Positions 8,534 through 18,164 of a stretch of DNA of 64,000 bases are shown here, in pieces. The DNA lies in contig DAOTXW010000060.1 in assembly GCA_034435035.1 (NCBI GenBank), positions 1 through 64,000 of the forward strand, written 5' to 3'. Position 1 is the first letter of the stretch; every line of letters begins with the position of its first letter. Below the pieces are notes generated by a model that saw only the letters and a list, made by a program, of their open reading frames with translations, made no database searches and was not told the origin of the DNA. Made by a program: the position numbers and the translations under genes. This DNA comes from JAHEME01 sp034435035 (GTDB taxonomy: Bacteria > Chloroflexota > Anaerolineae > Aggregatilineales > UBA3940).

Positions 8534-10315
8534 ATGTCCGATCGTGTAGAAACTGTTTCGCAGGGAGCGGGGCCGCGCGGGCTGCTGATTGCGCTGCGCC
8601 GTCTGGGGCGGCGCCTGTTTAGCATCCGCTACCGCTATGAGGATGTGCTCGACCGGCAGCGGGCTTCGGCGCTGGGCGTTATGTGCCTGCTGTTTGGCCT
8701 GATGGGCATGCTGGGCACACTGGCGCTGATCCTTTTCTTCCCGGAGGTTGCGCCCCGCCGCATGGCGATCCCGAATGTCGTCATGGGCCTTCTCTACCTG
8801 CTGCTGGTGCAGCAGGTGCAGACGGGCCGCCTGAGGCGGGCCAGCTTCGGCTTCATCGCGCTGGCTTTAGCCGTCCCCACCATCCTGAACCTGGCTTTCC
8901 AGTTCATCCCCTCGCAGGCGGCCTTCCTGAGTCTGTCGATCCCGGTGGTGGCTGCTTCCCTGCTGCTGGGGCCGCTGTGGTCCTTTGCGGCTGCCGGCCT
9001 GGCGATGCTCAGCGTGGCGGGCATCAGCCTGATGGAGTATCAGCGGCTGGCCGCGGCGCTGGGCGCGGATGCCCTGGCCGGCGAGGCGGCCCGGCTGCGC
9101 CTGGTCGCGCTGATCGTCGCCTTCCTGATGAGCATGCTTGCGCTGTTCGCCTGGCTGCTGACCACCAGCCTGACGCGCTGGGCGGAAAGCGCTCAGCGTC
9201 GCGCCCGCCAGCTGGAAGCCGCCGCCGTCATTAACGAGACGGCAGCGGTGACTGTTAACTTAAGCACGCTGCTGAATGTCGTGGTGGAGCGTATCCGCGA
9301 CGCGTTCGGCTTCTACCACGCGCAGGTGTTCCTGATCGACCCGGAGGGACGTCTGGCCCGCCTGCAGGCCAGCACGGGCCGCGCCGGCCTGGCGCTGCTG
9401 GCGCGCGGCCACGCGCTGCGTGTCGGCTCGCAGTCGATGGTCGGGCAGTGTGCCTTCCTGGGCGAACCGATCGTGGTCAATGACACCAGCCTCAGTTCCG
9501 TCTGGCGGCCCAACGAACTCCTGCCCGACACCCGCGCCGAGCTGTCGCTGCCGCTGCGGGTGGGCGACAATGTGATCGGGGTGCTGGATGTGCAGTCCAC
9601 CACGCCCGGCGTCTTTGAGCCGGACGACGTGCGCTCGCTCAGCATCATGGCCCAGCAGCTCGCCACGACGATTGAGAAGACGCGTCTGCTGGACGCGCTG
9701 CAGGCGCGCGCTGAGGAGAACCAGCGCCTGTACGAAGAGTCGCAGTCCAGCCTGAGGCAGATCGAGGACCTGAACCGCCGCCTGACCCGCGAAGGCTGGA
9801 GTGACTACCTGGCCGCGCGGCGGGCCGGCGGCACGCTGGGCTACACGCTGGCTCAGGGCGCGATCGAGGCGGACTCGAGCTGGACGGCGCCGATGCGGCA
9901 GGCTTACCAGGGCGAACACAGCGTGATCGTCAGGCAGGATCAGAATGCGCATATCGCGGCGGTTCCCCTGCGCGTCCGTGGTGAGGTGATCGGCGTGCTG
10001 GAGATGGAGCGCGGGGGCAACCGCCCGTGGACCGATGAAGACCTGGAGATCGCCGAGACGCTGGTTGACCGCCTGTCGGTCGCCATCGAGAACGCACGCC
10101 TGTTTGAGCAGGCGACGCAGGCCACCGAACGCGAGCATGTCATCAACCAGATCGCGCAGGATGTCCAGTCGGCGCAGACGGTGGACGACATCCTCCAGTC
10201 CGCGCTGGCAGACCTGCGGTCGGTGCTGGGCGCGTCGCGCGGCATTGTGCAGATCAGCCCCCGGGCCGAGACCCGGTCGCGTACCGGTCACACCGGGCCG
10301 CTGGGGCGGTCGTAA
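8534..10315 (+). CDS. Membrane GAF receptor, no kinase core
   Basis: 593 residues. Residues 46-225 carry about six membrane helices, then a GAF domain (about 235-390; YHAQVFLIDPEG, LRVGSQSMVGQC, WRPNELLPDTRAELSLPLRVGDNVIGVLDVQS), linker NRRLTREGWSDYLAARR and a shortened GAF containing VRGEVIGVLEMERG. The C-terminal EREHVINQIAQDVQSA helix matches those of its paralogues. The usual HRRN of the GAF loop is WRPN here. It starts six bases after the preceding stop and is followed 12 bases later by the next receptor. It is one of six kinase-less receptors in the operon. Confidence 0.85.
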   Translation: MSDRVETVSQGAGPRGLLIALRRLGRRLFSIRYRYEDVLDRQRASALGVMCLLFGLMGMLGTLALILFFPEVAPRRMAIPNVVMGLLYLLLVQQVQTGRLRRASFGFIALALAVPTILNLAFQFIPSQAAFLSLSIPVVAASLLLGPLWSFAAAGLAMLSVAGISLMEYQRLAAALGADALAGEAARLRLVALIVAFLMSMLALFAWLLTTSLTRWAESAQRRARQLEAAAVINETAAVTVNLSTLLNVVVERIRDAFGFYHAQVFLIDPEGRLARLQASTGRAGLALLARGHALRVGSQSMVGQCAFLGEPIVVNDTSLSSVWRPNELLPDTRAELSLPLRVGDNVIGVLDVQSTTPGVFEPDDVRSLSIMAQQLATTIEKTRLLDALQARAEENQRLYEESQSSLRQIEDLNRRLTREGWSDYLAARRAGGTLGYTLAQGAIEADSSWTAPMRQAYQGEHSVIVRQDQNAHIAAVPLRVRGEVIGVLEMERGGNRPWTDEDLEIAETLVDRLSVAIENARLFEQATQATEREHVINQIAQDVQSAQTVDDILQSALADLRSVLGASRGIVQISPRAETRSRTGHTGPLGRS

Positions 10316-10327
10316 AGGAGGGCGAGG

Positions 10328-12541
10328 GTGCAGCGCCTCTTCAGTCGTTTAGCCTGGAATGAGCTTTCTATTCGCGCCAAGATCGGCGTGGTGGTGGTGC
10401 TGCTGGTGGCGGTGATCATCGTCTTCACGCTGATTGCCATCAGCTCGGTCACTGCGCTGGGCAGCCAGGTGCGGGCGGGCGTCAACACCGCGGTCGAGGT
10501 CCGATCCGCCTCGCAGGAAGTGCTGGTCTCCATTGAGACGCTGCAGCGGATTCAGGGGCGGGCTGTGGATGACCTGCGCAACCCCGCGTTCAACCCTGAA
10601 ACCGTGCCGCTGCGCGATGAATACCAGCGGGAGCTGGCACGCCTGAACGATGACCTGCTGCCGCGCCTGCGCCTGTTGATGCTGGAGGTCGCCACCGAGG
10701 AGCAGGCGGAGGCGCTGGCGGTGGATTTCGGCAACCTGGCGACGGCACTGGCCGAAAGCGAAGCCGCGTTCGAACGCACCTATCAGATCATCACCCTGCT
10801 GGCGGCGCCGGAGACGGGCGAACTGGCCCTGCTGACGGCCAGCGGGGATGACCTGGAAGCGGGCATTGCCAGTCTTTCCTCGCCGGGCTTTTCCGAGCAA
10901 ATGACGCTGATCCGCAGCCTGGAAGGCAGCTTCGTGCGGACAGGTTCCACGGAGGACCTGCTGGCGCTGCGTCAGGCCATCGAGGCATTCCGCACCGACT
11001 ATGAGACGCGCGTCGGGCGGCCCTTCCAGCTCAGCCAGACCCTGCAGGATATTGATGCCTATGAACAGCAGGTCGATGCTGTGGCGAATCTCCTGCCCCA
11101 GGTTGACCTGTCAAACAGTGCCGCCCTGACCAGCCTGGAACGGACTCGCAGCACAGCCCTGCGGATTGCCGCCATCGCTGCCCAGCAGGCGGATGATCAG
11201 GTCTTCAACATCGAGGCCATCACGACAACGGCCGCCCGCCCGCTGGCGCTGTCGGCGCTCGGCCAGATCCTGTTGATCGGCCTGCTGATGGGCCTGTTTG
11301 CCCGCAGCCTGGTGCGCAGCCTGCAGAATCTGCTGGAGACGTCTCGCCGCTTCGAGCAGGGCAACTTCCGTGCCCGCGCCCGGGTGGAAGGGGGCGATGA
11401 GTTCAGCCAGCTGGGCCGCAGCTTCAATTCGATGGCCTCGCAGCTTGATATGCTGGTGGGCGGCCTGGAGGCCCGCGTCGCGGAGCGTACTCGCGACCTG
11501 AGCATCACGGCGGAGATCGGACGCGCCGTGCTGGCGGCCCGCGATCCTCAGGTGCTGATGCAGGAAGTGGTCGAGCTGATTCGCCAGCGTTTTGACTTCT
11601 ATCATGCCCAGGTGTTCCTGGTCGATGAAGAAGGCCGCTACGCCCGCCTCGCGGCCAGCACCGGCGCGGTCGGGCGCGAGCTGCTGGCCCGCCGCCACGC
11701 GCTGGGGGTGGGATCGCAGTCGGTCATCGGGCAGGTCACGGCGACCGGTGAGCCAGTGATTGCGCTGGATACAGACACCAGCGCGGTGCACCGCCGCAAC
11801 GAACTGCTGCCCGACACGCGCTCGGAGATGGCGCTGCCCATGCGCATCGGCGATCAGGTCATCGGCGCCCTGGATGTGCAGAGTGTGGCGCCCAACGCCT
11901 TCGACCAGGATACGGTCGCCGTGTTCCAGATCATGGCCGACCAGCTGGCGATCGCGCTGGACAATGCGCGGCTGGCCGACCGGCTGCGCCAGGCGGTGGC
12001 CGATCTGGAGAATGTCGAGCGGCGCGTGACGGCGGAAATGTGGCGGGCCTATCAGCAGGCACGCCAGCCCGCCGGCGTACTGGGATACGAGATGCAGGGC
12101 GAGGTGCTGCTGCCAAGCACCGGCGAGGCGCCGCCTGAGGCCCTGCAGGAAGCGATCCGCACCGGGCAGTCGGTCGTTCGCGGCAACGGTGAGGGGGAAT
12201 ATCAGGTAGCGCTTCCGATCCGGGTGCGCGGCGAGGTGATCGGGGCCTTCGGCTTCGGCGGAGAGACGCTCCGCAGCCTCACGGGCGACGATGTGGCTCT
12301 GCTGGAAGCGGTGATCGACCGGGTGGGCCTGGCTCTGGAGAACATGCGCCTGGTTGAGCAGACCGCCCGCCGCGCGGAATATGAGCAGATCGTCAATGAG
12401 ATCACGGCCAAGATCGTGGGTTCGACGGATGTCAATTTCATCCTGCAAACCACGGTGAAGGAGCTGGGGCGTGCCCTGCGCGCTCCGCAGACCAGCCTCC
12501 AGCTCCGCAGTGAGAATAGGGTGGAAGGCGGCCATGAGTAG
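10328..12541 (+). CDS. Transmembrane HAMP/GAF receptor, no kinase core
   Basis: 737 residues from a GTG start; AAGGAGG lies seven bases upstream. A membrane helix at about 20-45, a mostly helical extracytoplasmic region to about 300 (four-helix-bundle-like, rich in Glu/Leu heptads), a second helix at about 305-328, HAMP (SLQNLLETSRRFEQGNFRARA) and then a GAF domain (about 390-540; YHAQVFLVDEEG, LGVGSQSVIGQV, HRRNELLPDTRSEMALPMRIGDQVIGALDVQS) and a shortened GAF with VRGEVIGAFGFGG. The last eight bases overlap the start of the hybrid kinase, so the two are probably made together. The sensor type differs from the Cache-like paralogue at 6281. Confidence 0.85.
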   Translation: MQRLFSRLAWNELSIRAKIGVVVVLLVAVIIVFTLIAISSVTALGSQVRAGVNTAVEVRSASQEVLVSIETLQRIQGRAVDDLRNPAFNPETVPLRDEYQRELARLNDDLLPRLRLLMLEVATEEQAEALAVDFGNLATALAESEAAFERTYQIITLLAAPETGELALLTASGDDLEAGIASLSSPGFSEQMTLIRSLEGSFVRTGSTEDLLALRQAIEAFRTDYETRVGRPFQLSQTLQDIDAYEQQVDAVANLLPQVDLSNSAALTSLERTRSTALRIAAIAAQQADDQVFNIEAITTTAARPLALSALGQILLIGLLMGLFARSLVRSLQNLLETSRRFEQGNFRARARVEGGDEFSQLGRSFNSMASQLDMLVGGLEARVAERTRDLSITAEIGRAVLAARDPQVLMQEVVELIRQRFDFYHAQVFLVDEEGRYARLAASTGAVGRELLARRHALGVGSQSVIGQVTATGEPVIALDTDTSAVHRRNELLPDTRSEMALPMRIGDQVIGALDVQSVAPNAFDQDTVAVFQIMADQLAIALDNARLADRLRQAVADLENVERRVTAEMWRAYQQARQPAGVLGYEMQGEVLLPSTGEAPPEALQEAIRTGQSVVRGNGEGEYQVALPIRVRGEVIGAFGFGGETLRSLTGDDVALLEAVIDRVGLALENMRLVEQTARRAEYEQIVNEITAKIVGSTDVNFILQTTVKELGRALRAPQTSLQLRSENRVEGGHE

Positions 12542-15500
12542 CAGACCCTCCCCGGTATCTCGTTGGTTTGCCCGGCAGCGCCGGCTGGGCGCGCTGCTGC
12601 TGGCGTTGTTCGTGCTGCTGGCGCTGGCGCCGACCGGCGCGCTGACGATCGTGTCAACGGTGCGCGACAACCAGAGTGCACGCGAATCGGCCACGGCCCT
12701 GCTGAGCGCCTATGCCGATACCGGCGTTCGCGCCCTTGACCAGTGGGTCGTGGATACCCTTAACATCATCCGCTTCCAGCTTCAGGACAGAGAGGCGCGC
12801 CAGCTGATGATCGCGCTGGTAGCAGGCCCGCCGGAAGAATCGGGCCGGACGGCCCTGACCGCGGAGGCGGAGTTCACGCAGGATGTGCGCGATCTGGTCA
12901 ACAGCACGGATTTCGATTACCTCGTCCTGCTGGACAGCCGCGGAATCGTGCGCGGCAGCAGCGATGCGCAGCTCCTCGGGCGCGATCTCAGCAGCGAGCT
13001 GTGGTTCCGGTCGGCCCTCCAGAACCCGGAGGAAGCCCGGCTGTTCGGCCCGCTGCGCGATGGTGTCAGCGGCCAGCAGGGCCTGTTCTTCGCCGGGGCG
13101 CTGTCTTCCCCGGAGGGTGGCGCTCCGCTGGGCGTGCTGGGCGGCCGCGTGGGCTTCAGCCCGCTGGCCACGCTGCTGAGTCAGAACCTGCCCGGCGGCG
13201 TCCTGGGCGCCACCGGCGATTACTTCCTGGTGCGCGAGGGGCAGCAGTACGTGACGCCGCCCCGCTTCGCGCCCGGCGCCGCGCTGGCGCTGGATGAGAT
13301 CCTCCCCACGGCGCTGGCGGGCGTCGATGGCTCCGGCGAGTGGATCGACTACCGCGGTGAGCCGGTGCTGGGTGTTTATCGCTCGATCGAACCACTGGGC
13401 ATGACGCTGATCGTCAAGCAGGACGTGGCCGACGCTCTGGTGGCGACCCGGCAGCGCACGCAGTCTAACCTGGCGCTGGGGGGCGGCATCGGCCTGATCG
13501 CGCTGGTGCTGGGCTTCCTGGCGGCGCGCAGCGTCACCCGCCCGCTCAGCCAGCTGAGCCAGACGGCTGTCGATATCTCGCGCGGGGACCTGTCCGTGCA
13601 GATCCCGGAGTTCGCCATTACCGAACTGGGGCAGGTGGCGCACTCGCTCAATACGATGACCCGCCAGATCAGGAGCCTGCTGGAATCCCAGGAAGCGACG
13701 ATCCGCGCCCGCACGCGGCAGCTCCAGATCACGGCCCAGATCGGCCGCGCCATCGCGGCGGAGACCGATCTCGATCGCCTGCTGAATGTAACCATCAACA
13801 GCATTTGCGAGCAGCTGGGTTACTATCACGCGCAGGTCTTTCTGATCGATGACCTGCGACAGTACGCTGTCCTGCGGGCCAGTATGGGTGAAGCGGGCGC
13901 CGCGATGATCGAGCGCAGCCACAAGCTGCCGGTCGGTTCGCGCTCGGTGATCGGCCAGGCGACCTCAATCGGCGAGCCTGTGCTGGCCAGTGACACCATG
14001 CGGGCTGAATACTGGATGCCGAACCCGCTGCTGCCCGATACGCGCTCCGAGCTGGCTGTCCCGATCCGCATCGGCGATCAGGTCATCGGGGCGCTGGATG
14101 TGCAGTCCGACCGCGTCGACGCCTTCGATGAAGAGACGATCGCAGCCCTCCAGACCGTGGCCGACCAGCTCGCCGTCGCGCTGCGCAACGCCCAGCTTTT
14201 TGACGAAAAGGAGGGCCTGATCTCCGCCTCCGTGCAGCTGACGCAGATGCTCACCCGGGATAACTGGGACTCCTACCTGCGCGGACAGCGCTCGCCGCAG
14301 GGGGCGCTGGGCTACCGCTACGATCTCAGCAGCGTGCAGCCCGTGACCGGCGAGGGCGAGGGCGACAACGGCTACGGCGTGCGGGTTCCGATCGCGCTGC
14401 GCGGCCAGGTGATCGGCGAGCTGGCCGCCGAGCTGCCGGATGGCGAGGTCCTGGGCGATCAGGAGCGGCAGCTGGTGGGCGAGGTGCTGGATCGCGTCGC
14501 GCTGGCTCTGGAAAACGCCCGCCTGTTTGAGCAGACGCAGCTTTCGCTGCAGGAATCAAACCGCCTCTATCAGGCCAGCCGCCGCATCACCGACGCGGAC
14601 ACGGCGGAGATGCTGGCTCAGGAGCTGGTCGAGCTGGCGGCCGTCGAGAACGCGGAGCGTGTGGCGCTCTTCCTGCTGGATGATCCCGATATGCCCCCCG
14701 GCGATCGGTGGGTGACGATGGCGAGCCTGTGGAGCCGTTCTCCTGATGATCCGGTGGCGCGGTTGGCCGTCCGGCTGCGGACCGGCCAGCCGCCCCTGCT
14801 GGGGATCGAGGGCACGCCGCCGGAAGGCCGGCTGGTGCATGACGTGGAAACCGATCCTGAACTGTCGGCGGCGGCCCGCGATAACCTCCGCCAGTTGAAT
14901 GTGCGCTCGGCGGCCACGTTCCCGCTGATTACGGGCCGCCGCACCGTGGGCTGGCTGGTCGTGCACAGCCTCAGCCAGCCGGGAGCCTTCGGGGAAAGTG
15001 TCGTGCGTTTCTACCGCACCCTGGCCGATCAGGCCGCCACGGCCCTGGAAGGGCTGCGTCTCCTGGAGCAGGCCCAGAGCCGCGCCCGCCGTCTGCAGGC
15101 CACTAACGAGGTGTCCCGCGCGGCTTCCTCCATCCTGAACCCCGACATCCTGCTGCCGCTGGTGGTCAGCCAGATCAGCGAGGCCTTCGGCTACTATCAT
15201 GTGCAGATCTTCCTGCTGGATGAGATGGGCGAATGGGCGGTCCTGCGGGCCTCCACCGGCGAGGTGGGCAAGCAGCTGCTGGCCCGCGACCACCGCCTGC
15301 AGGTCGGCTCCCAGTCGGTGATCGGGCAGGTCACCAGCACCGGCCAGCCCTTCATCGTCCGCGATACGGATACTGACCCGGTACACCGCCGCAACGAACT
15401 GCTGCCGCAGACGCGCTCAGAGATGGCCATCCCGCTCAAGACGGGCGACCGGGTGGTGGGGGTGCTGGATGTGCAGAGCACCCAGATCAACGCCTTCGAC

Positions 15501-18125
15501 AGCGAGGCGCAGGCGATCCTCCAGTCGCTGGCCGGCGAGCTGGCGGTCACGATGGAGAACGCGCAGCTCTTCCAGGAGATTCAGGACCGTGTGGCCGAGC
15601 TGACCACCATCAACCTGGTGTCGCAGGCTGTGTCGCGGGCCAATACCCTGGACGAGGTCTATGAGGCCGTCGGCACGCAGCTGACACGGACGTTCGGCGC
15701 GCGCTCCGGCTTTCTGGCTGTGCTGCGGCCCGATCAGGCGATGATCGACGTGCCCATCTTCATCGATCAGGGCATGATCATCACGGACATCCCGCCCCAG
15801 CCGCTGGGGACCGGCCTCACCAGCCACGTCATCCGCACGCGCCAGCCGCTGCTGATCAACGAGAACCTGATGGAGGAGGCAGCCCGGCTGGGAGCTGTCG
15901 TCATCGGCGAGGCCAGCAAGAGCCTGCTGGCAGTCCCGCTGCTGATGGGCGAGGACGTGGTGGGGGCGATCAGCATTCAGGATCAGGAGCAGGAGCACGC
16001 CTACACCGAGGCCCACCTCCGCCAGCTCACCACCCTGGCCGCCTATATCGCGGTCAAGATCCGCAACGCCGAGCTGCTGGAGCAGGCGCAGACCAGCGCC
16101 GGCGAGCTGGGCTTCCTGTTCAATGTCACCCGCGCCGCAGTCGGCGCCAGCGACCTGGATACCTCGCTGATCGGCGTGGCGGACATCCTGCGCAGCGAGA
16201 TCGCCGGCGCTGAGGCGGCGGTGATCTACCTCCTGTCTGAAGATACCCGGCAGCTTGAAGCGCACGCGGCTGCGGGTTACGGCGGCAGCCTGTCCTACCG
16301 CAGTCCGGTGAACCGCGATGAGGGCCTGATCGGCCAGGTGGCCAGGAGCGCCCGCTCGCTGGTGGTGGAAGACACCCGGACCCATGAGCTGGGCGCCGAT
16401 GCCGCTGCGGCTGGCGTCCGTGCCGCTGTGCTGGTGCCGCTGCTCACCCCGGCCGGGCTGATCGGCGTGCTGGTTGTCCAGAGCACCCGCCCCGGCGTCT
16501 TTGACGAAAATGACCTGCGCTTGCTGGAGACCGCCTCCGGCACGCTGACGGCCATCATCCAGAACGCGCGGCTGCTGGATGAGATCAGCCGCGCCAATGA
16601 GCAGCTCAAAGAACTGGACCGCCTGAAGACGCAGTTCCTGGCCAACATGAGCCACGAGCTGCGTACCCCCCTGAACTCGATCATCGGCTTCTCGCGCGTC
16701 ATGCTCAAGGGGATTGACGGCGAGCTCAACGATATGCAGACGCAGGACCTCTCCACGATCTATAACTCCGGCCAGCATCTGCTCGGCCTGATCAATAACA
16801 TCCTGGACCTGTCCAAGATCGAAGCCCGCATGATGGAGATCCAGCCCGAATACATGGAGCTGGGCGAGATCGTGGACAGCGTGCTGGCCGCTGCCAAGGG
16901 CCTGACCAAGGACCAGCCCATCGAGCTGTACCGCGACCTTGAGCCGGGCCTGCCGCAGGTCTGGGGCGACCCGCAGCGCATCCGTCAGGTGCTGCTCAAT
17001 CTGGTTTCCAACGCCGCCAAGTTCACCCAGGAAGGCAGCATCACCGTGCGTGCCTTCCGCCGCGACGGCGACCCGGAGACCGGCGCGGCGCCGTGCGTGC
17101 AGGTGGACGTGATCGATACCGGGATCGGCATCCCGGCTGATAAGCTGGACACCATCTTCGAGGCGTTCCAGCAGGTCGATGGCTCGACCACGCGCCAGTA
17201 CGAAGGCACCGGGTTGGGCCTGCCGATCTCCAAGAACTTCATCGACCTGCACGGCGGGCAGATGTGGGTCACCAGCCAGGTCGGAGTCGGCTCGACCTTC
17301 AGCTTCACGGTGCCGCTGCACCCGGCGGTGACGGAGGCGTCGGAGACGGTGGCCAGGGCCGAGGGCGATACGCGCCCGCTGGTGCTGGCCGTTGACGATG
17401 AACCGGGCGTGATCGACCTGTACAGCCGCTACCTGGAGAAGGAAGGCTATGCCGTCCTGGGCCTGAGCCATGCCCTCGATCTGGTGCGGCAGGCGCAGGA
17501 GCTGCAGCCGCAGGCGATCCTGCTCGACCTCAACCTGCCGGGCAAGAATGGCTGGCTGGCCATCGCCGACCTCAGGCAGAACCTGGCGACCCGCGACATC
17601 CCGGTCATCGTATGCAGCATCGAAGAAGACCGCGAGCGGGCGGCTCAGGCTGGCGTGGCGGGCTACCTGATCAAGCCGATCATCGAGGACGACCTGATCG
17701 GCGCGCTGCGGCAGGTGTCCATGCCGGCGCCGGTTGCCCACCAGAGCGTGCTGGTGATCGACCCCTATGCCGATCACGCCGAGTACATCAGGGCCGCCCT
17801 GGAATCGACCGGGCTTTACCGGGTCCGGATCGTCGGGGCCGGGCTGGAGGGGCTGCAGACGCTGCAGGAAGGCCGGCCCGATGCGCTGGTGCTGGACTTT
17901 GACCTGCCGGACATGGATGGCTATGGCCTGCTGGTATCCCTGCGCTCCCAGGCCGAGACCCGCCATCTGCCGGTGGTGGTGCTCACCGCCCGCCCGGTCA
18001 GTGAGGAAGAGCGGGCGCGGCTGGGCGGCGACGGCGTGGCCTTCCTGAGCAAGCATGACTACGATGCCGTGCGCCTGATCGAGAGTATGGCGGCCGCGGT
18101 CGCCCACCACGGTGACGCTGGCTGA
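12534..18125 (+). CDS. Giant Cache-like/HAMP/GAF hybrid histidine kinase with two receiver domains
   Basis: 1863 residues. Membrane helices at about 20-42 and 310-330 enclose an extracytoplasmic Cache-like sensor; HAMP follows at 331-385. Six GAF-like modules follow (roughly 410-550, 560-660, 670-840, 870-1020, 1025-1180, 1190-1345). HisKA has MSHELRTPLN with phospho-acceptor His1374. HATPase has N-box Asn1493 in LVSNAAKF, DTGIGIP and GTGLGLPIS. REC1 has Asp1621 and phospho-acceptor Asp1665; REC2 has Asp1743 and acceptor Asp1788, but its second acidic residue is replaced by Pro. Start at 12534 is preferred over upstream frames because it overlaps the previous stop, the pattern of this operon. 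It is the only kinase core among the seven GAF proteins here, so it is the likely hub. Confidence 0.9.
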   Translation: MSSRPSPVSRWFARQRRLGALLLALFVLLALAPTGALTIVSTVRDNQSARESATALLSAYADTGVRALDQWVVDTLNIIRFQLQDREARQLMIALVAGPPEESGRTALTAEAEFTQDVRDLVNSTDFDYLVLLDSRGIVRGSSDAQLLGRDLSSELWFRSALQNPEEARLFGPLRDGVSGQQGLFFAGALSSPEGGAPLGVLGGRVGFSPLATLLSQNLPGGVLGATGDYFLVREGQQYVTPPRFAPGAALALDEILPTALAGVDGSGEWIDYRGEPVLGVYRSIEPLGMTLIVKQDVADALVATRQRTQSNLALGGGIGLIALVLGFLAARSVTRPLSQLSQTAVDISRGDLSVQIPEFAITELGQVAHSLNTMTRQIRSLLESQEATIRARTRQLQITAQIGRAIAAETDLDRLLNVTINSICEQLGYYHAQVFLIDDLRQYAVLRASMGEAGAAMIERSHKLPVGSRSVIGQATSIGEPVLASDTMRAEYWMPNPLLPDTRSELAVPIRIGDQVIGALDVQSDRVDAFDEETIAALQTVADQLAVALRNAQLFDEKEGLISASVQLTQMLTRDNWDSYLRGQRSPQGALGYRYDLSSVQPVTGEGEGDNGYGVRVPIALRGQVIGELAAELPDGEVLGDQERQLVGEVLDRVALALENARLFEQTQLSLQESNRLYQASRRITDADTAEMLAQELVELAAVENAERVALFLLDDPDMPPGDRWVTMASLWSRSPDDPVARLAVRLRTGQPPLLGIEGTPPEGRLVHDVETDPELSAAARDNLRQLNVRSAATFPLITGRRTVGWLVVHSLSQPGAFGESVVRFYRTLADQAATALEGLRLLEQAQSRARRLQATNEVSRAASSILNPDILLPLVVSQISEAFGYYHVQIFLLDEMGEWAVLRASTGEVGKQLLARDHRLQVGSQSVIGQVTSTGQPFIVRDTDTDPVHRRNELLPQTRSEMAIPLKTGDRVVGVLDVQSTQINAFDSEAQAILQSLAGELAVTMENAQLFQEIQDRVAELTTINLVSQAVSRANTLDEVYEAVGTQLTRTFGARSGFLAVLRPDQAMIDVPIFIDQGMIITDIPPQPLGTGLTSHVIRTRQPLLINENLMEEAARLGAVVIGEASKSLLAVPLLMGEDVVGAISIQDQEQEHAYTEAHLRQLTTLAAYIAVKIRNAELLEQAQTSAGELGFLFNVTRAAVGASDLDTSLIGVADILRSEIAGAEAAVIYLLSEDTRQLEAHAAAGYGGSLSYRSPVNRDEGLIGQVARSARSLVVEDTRTHELGADAAAAGVRAAVLVPLLTPAGLIGVLVVQSTRPGVFDENDLRLLETASGTLTAIIQNARLLDEISRANEQLKELDRLKTQFLANMSHELRTPLNSIIGFSRVMLKGIDGELNDMQTQDLSTIYNSGQHLLGLINNILDLSKIEARMMEIQPEYMELGEIVDSVLAAAKGLTKDQPIELYRDLEPGLPQVWGDPQRIRQVLLNLVSNAAKFTQEGSITVRAFRRDGDPETGAAPCVQVDVIDTGIGIPADKLDTIFEAFQQVDGSTTRQYEGTGLGLPISKNFIDLHGGQMWVTSQVGVGSTFSFTVPLHPAVTEASETVARAEGDTRPLVLAVDDEPGVIDLYSRYLEKEGYAVLGLSHALDLVRQAQELQPQAILLDLNLPGKNGWLAIADLRQNLATRDIPVIVCSIEEDRERAAQAGVAGYLIKPIIEDDLIGALRQVSMPAPVAHQSVLVIDPYADHAEYIRAALESTGLYRVRIVGAGLEGLQTLQEGRPDALVLDFDLPDMDGYGLLVSLRSQAETRHLPVVVLTARPVSEEERARLGGDGVAFLSKHDYDAVRLIESMAAAVAHHGDAG

Positions 18126-18164
18126 TCGACCGGTCCGAGGCCCGATACCTGAAAGCGATAGTCC

